From Cryptomeria japonica (taxonomy: Eukaryota; Streptophyta; Pinopsida; Cupressales; Cupressaceae), in NCBI RefSeq assembly GCF_030272615.1, contig NC_081407.1:375079018-375143017 (forward strand): a stretch of 64,000 bases of DNA, in the 5' to 3' direction. The position numbers were made by a program, and so were the translations under genes. Each line of letters opens with the position of its first letter. Within the stretch, counting starts at the first letter, position 1. A model generated the notes under the pieces. It was not told where the DNA came from and did no database searches. It saw only the letters and a list, made by a program, of their open reading frames with translations. Positions 46,101 through 57,000 of this stretch are shown here, one piece after another.

Positions 46101-48789
46101 TTTTGTTTGCAAGTTTGTTTTGAAGTTGATTGAAGATGATGATGAGTTGGTGATGAAATGAAAGATTGATGGTTGGTGATTTGTGTTGTATGGGGATCTC
46201 TAGCACTTTAAGGTAGATGTAACCGAAATTCCTTCTTTGAATTGCTTGTTTGTTTTGAGGAGTTTGGATGTGATAAGGTGTAGAGAAATCTGAGATGTGT
46301 TACAGATTTTGACTACCTAGTAATGAGAGGATTCACTCATGAACTAGTTTTAACCTGCGTAGATGTGTCTCTTAGGATGAGCTTATCCTAGATGTAGAAA
46401 CAATCTAAAAAGTGATGTGATGTGTTTGATTTCAAGCAATATCTAAAAGAGAACTTGGGACAAGAACCTCTTAATGTTTTGAGAGTTGGGACGGATTGAT
46501 GATGAAGTGATGATGTATGAGTGAGATGATGGATGTTTTTGTTTTTCAACTTCAATAAAAACTTTGGGTTATAAATGGGACAAACTCTATCTCTTCCCTT
46601 TCAGGCGTTGGTGGCACTTCTTGAGCTGTGTTGTAGGTGATACAGATGTTTGGGAAGAAGTTGGGATTAATCTTTCCTCCTTGATTTTTGTGATAACTCA
46701 GAGCTCTATATTGCATAAAAGCTCTGCTGTTCAATGATCTTGAATCAAACTCGTTTGTTTTACCTTGAAGGTATAGACGCATGCGATGTAGAAAGACTCT
46801 ATGGGAGACAAAGATTTGTCGATTGACATAGAAGAATTTCCTCCTTTTGATTAAAGCCTTTGAGCTCAATGGTCTTCTTTTCAAGTTGATATTCTGATGA
46901 CACTTCTTCTTTCTCAAGATGTGAAGAATGGTCATAAAAGTTGTGACTCTGTGTTGTTTGCACTTTGTTTTTGGTATTTTTGGTTGTGTTGACAGATGTT
47001 GGATGAATACTTTGTTTTTGGGATTGATTTTTTTTATTTTTCTTTGACAAGAAAACAAAGCAAGCACACAAACACAAAATTGTAGCCTCAAAGGCACAAA
47101 TGAGTATGGGTCTAGATTAACCCAATCCTTGGACTTGTTTCTGACCCTTCTTTTAGATGTATTTTAAGATGTATTTCCAAAGCCTGAAGTCAGCTCAATT
47201 TGCACTAGGTCTGTAAAACGAACACACTTCAAACATTTTTTATCCCTAAGGTCAAATGGCCAGTTGTGATAAATTTAGCCCACATCTTGATATTTCTTCG
47301 ACTTTGGTACTACATACCTTATGAATCCCGCCGTGGCAGGTAAGGATGTGATATACTAAGTCTTGCACGAGCATAACAAATAGATGATCCCTATGATGGG
47401 GGAGTCACCACTTTTATCAAGCCACAAGTGACCTTTCAAAAAGCTATGTTTCTACTCAAAGAAATATGTATGGTGAGTATCTTGGGAGCAAAACCTTCTA
47501 TGCTCTTGCACTAAATTATACCTCAAATATCCTCAATCAATAGAACAGGTGGGCTACTACTTAAAGGTGTTTAGTCATGTTCAATGGCTTTGGACATAAG
47601 TTCATTCTGCAGTGACTCACTTAAGAGCCTTGTAACTGGTGGTGGGGCCCATTTGTCCTTTCGACCAGTTACACTATAGGAACAACTATACCCAAGGCTA
47701 CAGCTTTCGCTCTCACCTGATTTCTATAGCGGCTCGAAGGATTTACCGCTCGAGGTCGTTCCCAAGAGTATCGATCCCTTGACAGGCCTCTCTTAAAAAG
47801 ATAAAATTTGAGTGTTACTAACACTTTTCTCTTGCACCTAGGACCACGAGAGCCAAGGGAGAGGATAGTGTGTGTTAGAAGTAGGTCCACTTGACTGACT
47901 TTTGTGCACAAGCGTGCCAGATACGTAAAACACTTGTTCTTTTTAATCCAGCATTTTGCAAAGATGATTTAACTATTTGGAGATGTTGCTCCAACAGTCA
48001 TGGTGTTCGTTTTAACTTCAAAGGCAATGTGTTTTGTAATCTAGAATTTGGAAATCCTGGTCAACTTAATGAAAAACACGTTTTGCTTGCAGGAAAATTT
48101 GTTTTTGCCAAAAATCAAAACAAGTGGATTGTTCTTTTTACTGCACCAAATTTTTGAAGTGTGGATTGTAAATTTTAGGTCCCAATTGATGCAATGAAAT
48201 CAAAGTTGTGTTGTTAATTTTAAGCACCAAAAGGAAAATGAGGCCTAACAAGAAAACAATGAATTTTTTTTTTTTTTTTTTTTTGTGTTTTTAAGTTCTT
48301 TTTAAGCACTTAAAGGACAATTTCGTGATTCTTTTATAGTGAGTTGTTTAACCTGCATGAACAAAAACAAGTTAGTAAAAATTGGTGTTCACGGGGGGGG
48401 CTTCCACAAGCCTAAAATGTTCAATTTTTCAGTTACAAGTTAATTTAGACGACACTCTGTCGCAATAGCGCTAGACTGTGTTTTTACAGAAGCGCTAATT
48501 TACATAATAGCGCTAGTCTGCGTTGAGCAGAAGCGCTAATTTAAACGGTAGCGCTGAAAGAGTAGAAATGACAGAAAGACAGAAGTGCTATACTTTTCCC
48601 AATAGCGCTAGAAGAATCCCAGAAGCGCTAAAACAATTTCAATAGCATCGAAACTTTTACAATAGCGCTATTTTAACAACAATAATGCTAAAATAAAAAT
48701 TGTCGGTAGTGCTAGAACGTGTTCAATAGCGCCGAAGCGCGACCTGTGTGACAGTTTCAACAAGAAAAAATGTTAATTTTCAAAAACAA
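46101..48789 (-). other. Gypsy 5' leader
   Basis: About 2.7 kb lie between the primer-binding site and the gag start, with no recognisable protein domain. The right end carries the AGCGCT array described separately and a long poly-T (about 48264-48284). A 181-codon minus-strand frame at 46552-47097 lacks family features. Some Ogre elements have an extra frame upstream of gag, but I cannot show one here. Confidence 0.6.
48464..48746 (-). repeat. AGCGCT motif array in the Gypsy leader
   Basis: The palindrome AGCGCT occurs eight times exactly, and about six more times with one or two changes. It sits mostly in two contexts, AATAGCGCTA and AGAAGCGCTAA. Spacing is close to 20 bp, and four consecutive units at 48601-48680 are exactly 20 bp. 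It begins about 45 nt inside the primer-binding site in element sense. It is unlike the AT-rich DNA around it and has no coding frame. Function unknown; it is in the place where packaging or dimerisation signals lie in retroelements. Confidence 0.8.
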
Positions 48790-48828
48790 ATCAGAAGGTT
48801 GCGTGTTCGATTCACGTCGGGTTCACCA
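48790..48828 (-). other. Long primer-binding site of the Gypsy element
   Basis: The plus strand here reads as the 3' half of a tRNA ending in CCA: a GCGTGTTCGATTCACGT T-arm, a GGGTTCA acceptor strand, then CCA at 48826-48828, two bases from the LTR. The tRNA likeness continues leftward through the variable loop into an ATCAGA anticodon-stem strand. From memory this fits a tRNA-Arg, as reported for Ogre elements, but the identity is not proven. Confidence 0.75.
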
Positions 48829-49288
48829 AATGATGCCCTCCTAAATGGCACAAGGTTAGTCTAAGATCAAAGAAAAACACACAAAACGTTTAGTGTTAGT
48901 CAATCTAAAACTAATCTATGAAGGCATACTAAAAGAGACACTAAAAATCATGCAAGCATATTTAACTATCAAAGCAAACATGATGAGGCATCTCCAAATA
49001 CCTCCTAACATACTCCTAGTTCCTTCTCCCTTGTTCCTCTCCTCTCCAAGTTCCAAAATAGTGTAGCTCTCAGCAGCTTTTTGCACTATGGATGCTTATG
49101 GAGGATTGAGATTTAATATTAAGCTTCAAATATGAAATGAAAAGCTAAATACTATGCTATTGATGCTAAAATGATTGATTTTACCAAAAAGACAAGATTT
49201 TAGTTATGCTATGCTAAATGCTCTCTAAAAATGTCTATAGCCTAAATGCATACAAGTTTTCAGGATCTGGATTATGAAGGAATGGGCT

Positions 49289-49298
49289 CTATTTATAG
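49289..49298 (-). promoter_or_regulatory. TATA box of the Gypsy 5' LTR
   Basis: On the minus strand CTATAAATAG lies about 1.0 kb into the LTR, downstream of the 57-bp U3 repeats, where the U3/R boundary is expected. The same sequence is present in the 3' LTR at 35340-35349. A transcription start about 30 nt further left on the minus strand would be normal. Confidence 0.7.
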
Positions 49299-49692
49299 GA
49301 AAAATGGAGCAATGGATGGCCAGGATTGAAAGGTTTAATCAAGGGTCAAGCTTGAAAGTTGGGGATCCATGTGCACAATTTGCACCAATGAAATGGTGAC
49401 AAGTGTCAACATAAGATTGGGTTGAGAGAAGAGGTTGGAGGCATTAAATGCCTGAGGAGACCTCATGGTTATCTAGAAGGTAAGGGTCAAGCCTAAATTA
49501 GGATTACCCACTGGATTAGGAGTTAATGCAAGGATAAACCTTTGTGCAAATGATTAAGAGATAATCATGGTCAAAGCATTAAAGGCTTGATGAGACCCTT
49601 GGGTTGGGTAGAGGTTGAGTCAAAACAAATGTTTTAACCATGTGGGAGGGTTTGAGGTAACCATTAATGGTTATTGGAGACTTTGGGGATTA

Positions 49693-49850
49693 AGTGGTTG
49701 AAGGTTGAAAGCCTTCAATGGTTATCAAAGACTTTGAGCCATTTAGTGGTTGAAGGTTGGAAGCTTTCAAAGGTTATCCAAGACTTTGAGACATTTAGTG
49801 GTTGAAGGTTGAAAGCCTTTAATGGTTATCAAAGACTTTTAGGCTTTGAG
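49693..49850 (-). repeat. Three 57-bp repeats in U3 of the LTR
   Basis: Units share TTTAGTGGTTGAAGGTTGAAAGC and TGGTTATCAAAGACTTTGA-type words (the first is written here only in part). The 3' LTR has the same array at 35737-35895. They lie about 400 bp upstream of the LTR TATA box, where retroelement enhancers are often tandemly repeated. Confidence 0.7.
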
Positions 49851-50319
49851 AAGTGACTCCATTTTGCTTAGGAATGTGACAATAATTAGGGGATGGATTA
49901 AGTTAATTAGGAAGGGGTTAGAAGAATCTAGAAGGGGATTAGATTTTTGCAAGTGGATTTGGTGGGTGAGGGAAAATAGGATTTTATTTAAAATAAAAAT
50001 TCATTTATTTCAAAATGTGTGCAAGTTGCATTTGTAGGAAAATGCAAGTGGGGTGGGGATAATGATTTAAATAAATGTTTTATTTAATTTATTTAAAAGA
50101 GGAAAAGGGGATTTTAATTAAATAAATAGATTTTATTTATTTAATTGATTTGAATTTGGTTGAATGAATTAATTAAAATAAATTGAATAATTTATTTAAT
50201 TAATAGAAGAATGTTTGGAGATGAATTAATTAAATATTAATTTAATTAACTGATGGCTAGTAGATTTTTAATCAAATAAATAGCGAATATTTATTTAATT
50301 AAGCTGAACAAATTTGTGT

Positions 50320-50321
<2 letters not shown>

Positions 50322-50407
<86 letters not shown>

Positions 50408-50427
50408 TGTGTGTGTTTGTGTGTGTG
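50322..50427. repeat. Compound (TA)n(GT)n microsatellite at the Gypsy border
   Basis: About 25 TA units pass into about 20 GT units with a few interruptions. The DNA left of the element also ends in (AT)n (34866-34878). The Gypsy element therefore landed in, or was captured by, a TA run that has since expanded on the right side. Confidence 0.9.
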
Positions 50428-50459
50428 GAAACTTTTAAAAAGAAATTTAGTATGTAAAA

Positions 50460-51260
50460 AGTTTATGTACCCTTTTTTTAATATCTCAAATCACACCACT
50501 TTCTTTTATTGTGAGAATTTTATATAAAACAAGGCCGTGTTGCTACAAGTTTCTGTCATGTATTGTTTAAGCTCAAAAGTTAAGTTGGTGGATTCTTGGT
50601 TATGCTTTACAAAATTCTGATTTGTAGAAATGTTTGTTGCTAGCAAGACATGCAATGGGTCTATTTGAATTGTTTGTAAGCTAAAATTGAAATACAAGAT
50701 ATGTTTGATAATTTAAGATCGAATTGAATCTTAATCACAGTTTAATGGTGATTAATATATACATACTATACTTGTTCTATAGTGATAATTTGAATCTAAT
50801 TCAAATGTTCTTAAGCTAAGATTGAAATATTGAGCTTTACCTCAACCAAGACAAGGGAAGTTGTCATAGTAAATGCAGTCATGTGCACGTCCATATTTCA
50901 AATCTTATCATTTTTCTATTATTATGTGAATCTTATTAAAAAAAATTAAACATGCAACATATATTTTTATGTACTTTTATATATAAAATTACATCATTTT
51001 TTATTTATTGTAGAAATTTAATAATAATTAAATAAATAAAATATGTTTCTATCTACTCTTTGTTTTATATGAAATTTATTTGACTCTTTTTCTTAATATC
51101 TCAAATCACATTAGTTTCTTTTATTGTATATATATCACATCATTTTCTTTTACTATGGAAATTTTCTGAAAAATAAAATTTAAAAGATGAAGTATATTTT
51201 TGGTATAATTTTTATTTTAGTCTTTTTTTCTTAATATTTCAGACCACATTCTTGTAACCT
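50460..51260. repeat. Degenerate tandem array, right part
   Basis: Units like those left of the Gypsy element recur at about 50478, 51085 and 51225, each with TTAATATCTCAAATCACA and CTTTTATTGTG, and weaker copies between them. The region 50540-50980 is AT-rich with little order. No gene was seen. Confidence 0.6.
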
Positions 51261-51348
51261 ATTGAATAACTTAGAAATTGAAAGAGGCAGTTTTCCAACA
51301 TGTGCTACGATTGAGTTTGATCTCTTCACCTTCTCAAATTTTGTCAAT

Positions 51349-51353
51349 GCGGG

Positions 51354-51395
<42 letters not shown>

Positions 51396-51428
51396 TGAAG
51401 GTCGCGTGTTCGATCCACGCTCACCGCA
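51349..51428 (+). tRNA. trnF-GAA: tRNA-Phe (GAA) with enlarged variable loop
   Basis: The sequence matches the known plant cytosolic tRNA-Phe: acceptor start GCGGGGA, A-box TAGCTCAGTTGG, anticodon stem TCAGA/TCTGA with GAA at 51382-51384, T-arm GCGTGTTCGATCCACGC and end TCACCGCA. The only departure is a 7-bp tandem copy of TGAAGGT, so the variable loop is 12 nt (51392-51403) instead of 5, and the gene is 80 nt instead of 73. All stems remain intact and both internal promoter boxes are present. A T-run follows at about 51463. It may be transcribed, but it is probably a pseudogene because a class I tRNA with this loop would misfold or be poorly aminoacylated. Confidence 0.9.
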
Positions 51429-52805
51429 GTCAAGCTGCCGTCGCTGAAATATTTACGTCATTTTTTCTGTATTTGTACCACTTTCTTTTGATGCAGTTAG
51501 ATCTGTCAACAATGCCAACAACTTTCATACGCATGGTTAGAGCATGAAGATTAACGGATGCTACAGGAAGGAACTAAAACATTTTATCTTCAACTATACT
51601 GGTCTTCTAAATAGATGGGAAAAAATTAAATATTTTAATATCTATTAACAACCCAGAGTTACCAAAACAAAGGTGATATCTATGTTGCCCGAGCTTCCTC
51701 CATTTCCATTATTAAAGGTGTTGCTATAAATCGCCAAAAAAAAAACAGCTTTGAATGGTAAAGATGTTTCTTTGTCATAACCTCAATTTTTTTTATCATC
51801 TCTTGGTCATGTGTGTGTTTAGGAGATTCATACATCTTTATAAAGGTATTTTTATGACCTTTCATATCAGTATTTTTATGACTTCTATAAAAAATTAAAG
51901 CATTTTTGGAAATTTATTGCATAAAATCACATAGTAAAAATCATTCATATTTTTCTTTTTCTTTAAAAGTGTATCTTATTTTCAAGGGACTTCATTAGCG
52001 AGGGAATGCTATATCATGTGCATTCATTTTGGGGGGTTTAATATCTCAAAACAATAGAATAATATATTACTTATCTGGTGAAAATAGGGGGTTTTATATC
52101 AGGGCTATGAAAAAATACAAAATCTGGTGAAAATAGTGGGGTTTTCAATTCAGGCTGGATATTGAGAGGGGGTTGATGAAAAATGAGTTTAGGGCAATAG
52201 TTTTTGAAAATAGGGGGATTCCTTAGTATGCCATGAATGCATGTGATATAATCTAGGTTCATTAAGTGAGGCCCTCATGCCTACTTATGCATTTTCAAAC
52301 AATCACATTGATAATTAATTTTTTTTAACAATAATGATACTATATTTATAAATTATAATAGTTTTGATTACCCATTTCATTATTGCTATAAAAAGCGCCT
52401 TAATCTTGTAAAGGTCTTGATTATCTCTTTCATTATTGCCATAAAATTTTACTTTGTTATTGTATTCATTTCTTTGTCTATTGCTATTTTCTCTGCTTTT
52501 ATAGTCTCTTCCTGTAAATTTTCATATTCATAATAAGACGACTCATCGAATCCTTATCCCTTAATATTAAGCTTTAATTAAAAATCTTGCTTGGTAAACT
52601 TTTTAATCTATCAACTCATCCTTTGCTCATGATTTTGAAGAGATTCCATAAGAAAAATATAAATACAAAAGTTATCTTTCCAATATCTATTAACATTAGG
52701 AAAATATCTATAAAAATTTTCAATTTTTTTTTTTCTATTATGTTTTTAATTAGATAATCAGGGTTTTGCAAGTTCCTTGAAACCTTTTTACAGTGAAAGA
52801 TAAGC
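51429..52805. other. AT-rich intergenic DNA with a short repeat
   Basis: No gene was recognised. At 52073-52225 the words CTGGTGAAAATAG.GGGGTTTT and GAAAATAGGGGG recur three times at about 55-100 bp spacing, a small degenerate repeat. The rest is AT-rich without open frames of note. It ends at the outer edge of the LTR-like repeat at 52806. Confidence 0.4.
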
Positions 52806-53601
52806 TATTGAACATCCAGATTACTGATAGGGGAGGGATGAATCAGTATTCCCTTGAATTTATTAAAAAATTTCAACAACCATCCACATAACATAACTAG
52901 ATCGCATAAATGAAAAGAACAATAACCAAAAAATAGAATACACCACATAACAACAATATTTTATACATGGAAAACCCAAATGGAAAAATCCATGGAGATG
53001 GTTAGCTTTCAATATTATGTAACCGGTAACAGAGTACAATAGGTGACTATAATTCAAGCTTTCCTAATCTGAAAGGTCTGATATGAATCAATATTGTTGA
53101 AGTCAACAAATAATATGGAAGAAAAAATAAGTTGGAATGTTAATGGAGCAATAAGAAAATTTTCTAGTGCGCTAGAGCTGGTTCTAGCTTCCACCTTTTC
53201 AATGGTGTCCGCCAATGAGACACATTCTTTAGATGAAGTCTTTTCTTCTGCTTTGTTTTCTTCCATTTAATCCTCTTTCTCCTTTGAACTATTTGAGGGG
53301 ACATCAACAACATTAGGTGCATTTTTTAGAGGGATTGCTTCCATTTTAGTTACATCAGGAGTAATATTATCAAATACAATATCTTTAGAAATAATTCATA
53401 GTGCTAGGGTTCCATATTTAAATGGATGCTTCTTCTCCTTGCATTTCTTTAGATTATGAAGAACCTGTTGTCTCAAAATCTCGCACAAATCATAATCAAC
53501 ATTATTTCCACCATTTCATAGGCCATATTGACCGTAATGGCTGAAATAGAATTTTATTGGTTTGTGTAGTAGACCTTGTTCTTGATCATCATTGATGCAT
53601 A

Positions 53602-54116
53602 TCACATGGTAGGTTTTGTTATGGTACTAAAATTCAGACAATGAAGGGTCAACTTTGCAATCTCTTTGTTCCTCGTCGACTTTGGTACCAAAATAAGTCC
53701 CAAGTCACACATTCTGGTTACCACCTTCATTACATTCTTGCTGATTTGAGAATATTTTTTGAGCCATATGAATTCATCATGGAAACGCCTCATCACCATG
53801 CTAACCCATTTTTCATCTAGATAGAAATTGGGGAAATGATTCCATGCATTTAAGTTTTTGTGAACAAGGGTTTGATATTCTGGTTTGATTTCAAAATTGT
53901 CCCCAATCAGATTATTAGACCACAATTGCTACAACTTTCCATGGTCGTGTTCTTCCAATTTCACATGGATATATGTCATAATATCCTCAGTTAACTAAAC
54001 TCAAAAGGGAATGCTTGAAGGCCCACTTGACACATCATTTTCAAGTGATTTGTTTAGGTATTTCTTAAAGCTTGGATCTTCTTGGGTATTAACATAAAAA
54101 ATGATGGGAGTAGCCA
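53602..54116 (-). pseudogene. Unknown frame inside the Copia-like element
   Basis: The minus strand from about 54116 reads MATP, IIFYVNTQEDPSFKKYL and, after an interval, a 107-codon stretch with EIKPEYQTLVHKNLNAWNHF, FYLDEKWVSMVMRRFHDEF and RMCDLGLILVP. I do not recognise a domain. Position, upstream of the 3' repeat and after gag in element sense, and ordinary amino-acid composition suggest a real former coding region carried by this element family. Confidence 0.4.
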
Positions 54117-54506
54117 TGGATGAAAACTAGTAAAAATAACAAATTTGTAGTAAAAATACATTTTGCCGCTTCATCAAGAAACTCTAACCCTTGATTCCCT
54201 CTATTGTTGCTTGAATTCTCTTTGGCTTTGAGTGATAAATTACTAAGAGAGTTCTCCTTTTATCCTTTTTTGATCCACTTGCATGCAATAGATGTAATAG
54301 GAAATAAAGTGTAGCTTTACCGAATTTTCATTTTGTTTGAGTTTACTGAGACCTTCTAGACTTTCGCATTTTGTCATAGTGCAATGTTCTTCACTGGAGT
54401 TTTTATCAACACACAGCTCTCAACACGTTGTTACTATAGCCTTGTTCTCTTTGGCAAGGGAAAGATATTTCTTGACTTGCTCCCCCTTGGTCAAAGCCTC
54501 TAACTT

Positions 54507-55076
54507 TCAATTGTTGAAGCACATGTCTGCACTGGAGTTGGGTGCAACTTCAACTTCTTTCTTTCTCCAAATATTCTTCACCTCTACGTTCACATCTTCC
54601 TTATTGATTTTATTTACTAGTCTATTTGACTTAACTTCTCCTCTTCTGCAATGCCTCACAATATGTCCATGTTTGTTGCAGTTGTAACATCTGTCATATC
54701 CTTGACCTTGTCTTGATTTGTACTTGTTAGCCTTACATACAAACATGTTTCATGTATAGCATCAACCTATAAATTGACTATTTCTATTTTGTTCTATCAT
54801 AACATGATTTTTACATTGAGTAACTTTATGACCATAATTATTACAAGTATAACGCCTACCAGAGAATGATCTAACATTCTAATTTATTCTATTTTTACAA
54901 ACAAATGCTTTGTGACCTAATTTATTGCAATTAAAACAATAGCCATTAAAAGAAGTGTTTCTTTTACTTACTTGTTGCTTGACCAATAATTTACCTTTGT
55001 CATCTTTCACTGAATTATCAAATTCAACTTCCTTTGTTGAAGATGATCCTTCTTTGCTTTCTAACTTTCTTTGCAA
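54507..55076 (-). pseudogene. Gag-like zinc-knuckle region of the Copia-like element
   Basis: Three knuckle-type segments follow each other on the minus strand: CFNCNKLGHKAFVCK near 54900, a related CNNYGHKVTQCK near 54830, and CYNCNKHGHIVRHC near 54670. The linkers are rich in Lys, Asn and Ser. Serial CCHC knuckles bind nucleic acid in retroelement gag proteins. It lies in the first third of the element in its own sense, as gag should. Fossil. Confidence 0.65.
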
Positions 55077-55604
55077 GCTTTCACCTATCTCAAATCCTAG
55101 ACAACCTTTTTTCAGAGACCTTTACACAACTAACATCTAATCAATCTTATCTGAACTTACCTTAGGTTTGTCTTCTCATTCCTTTGACTTTTTTAGATCT
55201 GATTTCAAAGTTGTGACTTCTTGTTAAAGCTTATTACATTCCTCTATTTTGCATTTGCCATTTTATTCAAGTAGTGTTTGGTTTTTTCATCTTCTTCACT
55301 CTTGGTTTTTAGATCTACAATTGTACTATTTGCCTACTTGAGTCCTTCATTAACTTCCTTGTGCCTTTCTCTAAATTTTCTCTCTTAGATTTTTGATACA
55401 CTCATTCCAGCTAATTGAACATTTTCTCTCGGATCTTTGATTTCATTCTCAACATTCTCATGATCTTCAAAAGAAGTCATAAGTTCTCCATTTGCATCTT
55501 GATATCTATCCTAATCTAAAGTAGACTTAGGTAATACATGTTCATCTTTCCAGATCTCCTTCGAGTTATTAGACTCTTCTAAAGGACCTTGCTTTGATAC
55601 CAAT

Positions 55605-55845
55605 TGTTGAACATCTGAAATATTGAGAGGGGAGGGGTGAATTAGTATTTCATTAAATTTATTAAAACTTTTAAACAACCATCCACATAACATAACTAGA
55701 TCACAGATTTGAAAAGAATAATAACCAAAAATATAATACACCACTTGACACTAGTATTTTATATGTGGAAAATGAGAAAAACCATGGAGAGGGTTAGCTC
55801 TCATTATTATGTAACCAATTATAGAGTACAATAGGTGGCTCACTG
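55605..55845 (-). repeat. Right terminal repeat of the Copia-like element
   Basis: It starts TGTTGAACATC two bases after the primer-binding site and matches 52806-53045 in the same orientation. Homology fades near 55845, so the true LTR may be longer on this side. Confidence 0.65.
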
Positions 55846-56300
55846 TTAGATGGACTAATTGTCCAAAGTATAACGATTCACTACCAGAGAATGGCTTACA
55901 ACCAATATTACAAAAAATGAACTATTATAATCACATCTATTGGATGCATGAGATATAGTTCCACTAAGGTACATAATCACTTTTACATTCACTTTTCATA
56001 AACTCTTTCACATTCATTGTACATAATCACTTTCATGTCTACTAATTGGTGGCATATGTGCAGAGTTTGATGACATGATGATATTGTATGTTGTCATTGA
56101 TGTCAATATGCTAAAGTATGAACCGATATATTGAAGAAAGAAAACTGGGAAGAGAATCGGTATGATGGTATGAAGTGAACCAATATGATGATGTGAACCG
56201 GTATATGCGAAATGGTGAATGGATATGTTGGAATGTGAACTAGTATATGGAAAGTTTTGTATCAGGGTTTCATTTGGTATGACTACCAATTGGTAGTCTC
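55846..56300. other. Spacer with ACCGGTATATG-type words
   Basis: This may be the outer part of the LTR of the element to its left. GAACCGATATATTG, GAACCAATATGATG, GAACCGGTATATGCG and GAACTAGTATATGG repeat at about 30-50 bp spacing (56120-56255), a small tandem pattern. It ends at the left edge of the second duplication copy. Confidence 0.5.
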
Positions 56301-57000
56301 AGCTTTAGAGTGATCTATCTCCATCACCTCTCTAGGTTTGATTTGTGCTAATTACCCAACTTTGATGTCATGAAGAACTTGTTGTGGGTCCCACAAAGTG
56401 ATACCCACCTCACTAGAATCTTGTTTTGGTCCCCTTTGTAGTGGGACCAAGGTGTGGTACATCTTGGTGTGGATCATGGTGTAATAAAATGTCTTGGTGT
56501 CCCTCAAAGAAGCCCAAATTTGAAATAGGGTGAGTGTTGTACTTCCTGATGAGAATTTATCTTCGTGGCTATACATAATTGTTGGAGGTTGGCCTAATCA
56601 GTAATTTACCTAAAGAAACCTATATAAAGACATTATCAATTCATTTTGGATCTAAGTCTCCATCTACAAGCAATTTAAGATTCTTGCATCCGTCAATCAT
56701 TCATTATCAAGCATTTCCAAAGATCTTGAAGGCTGCATATTGATCATCAAGTATTGAGGGGAAAATTCTTGTCAATCCTTATGCAAGCATGTGTGTGTGA
56801 TTAAGGTTTTGTTATGTTCGTGCTATTTCATACAACATTTGTGATTACATTCAAAGAGAAAACCATCATCATCAACAATTGCAGATATGAGGTATATCTA
56901 TATTCAATATTTATTTCATTATTTGCATTATTTCATTCAAGGTTAATTCCTAAATCAGGGTTCGACTTAGGCAAACCCCTATTCCCAATAATTTCCCTCT
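56301..57000 (+). repeat. LTR-like segment in duplicated block (copy 2)
   Basis: This is the counterpart of 7085-7775, with the same CTATATAAAG promoter-like motif near 56620 and the same GGGTT.GACTTAGG...ATTCCCAA end. It was copied with the block, not inserted independently. Fossil. Confidence 0.5.

Larger units (their letters stand above)
34879..50326 (-). mobile_element. Ty3/Gypsy element of the Tat (Ogre-like) group, looks nearly whole
   Basis: This 15.4-kb minus-strand element has two LTRs of about 1.5 kb, a polypurine tract, a primer-binding site, a 2.7-kb leader, and gag, protease, reverse transcriptase, two RNase H domains and integrase in Gypsy order. The second, additional RNase H and the large size are known marks of the Tat lineage. 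The LTRs agree at more than 99% of positions (roughly ten differences plus a few small gaps), so insertion is recent compared with the other elements here. The coding part shows about half a dozen interruptions, so this copy is broken, although all parts are present. It lies within a TA microsatellite, which hides the target duplication. Confidence 0.95.
48831..50326 (-). repeat. 5' LTR of the Gypsy element
   Basis: This is the partner of the repeat at 34879-36378 and matches it at more than 99% of positions. The outer end runs into the TA microsatellite, so its last bases are merged with it. The inner end is fixed by the primer-binding site. It has the same three-unit 57-bp repeat (49693-49850) and minus-strand TATA box. 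Confidence 0.93.
52806..55845 (-). mobile_element. Degenerate Copia-like or non-autonomous LTR element
   Basis: Direct repeats at both ends (52806-53045 and 55605-55845) share TTGAACATC, GGGGAGGG.TGAAT, CAACCATCCACATAACATAA and TATGTAACC. A primer-binding site, TGGTATCAAAGC, adjoins the right repeat on the minus strand (55591-55602). The interior holds gag-like zinc knuckles and a conserved-looking frame without a known domain, but no protease, integrase or reverse transcriptase. It may be a non-autonomous relative of Copia. It is broken with several interruptions. The repeats have diverged considerably, so it is old. Confidence 0.75.

Noticed and set aside
48464-48746. Repeat-spacer look of the AGCGCT array, considered as a CRISPR array
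   Set aside because: Repeats are only 6-11 bp, spacers are about 10 bp, there are no cas genes and the DNA is from a plant nucleus, inside a retroelement leader.
51262-51447. 61-codon plus-strand frame
   Set aside because: It runs through the tRNA-Phe gene and has no protein features.
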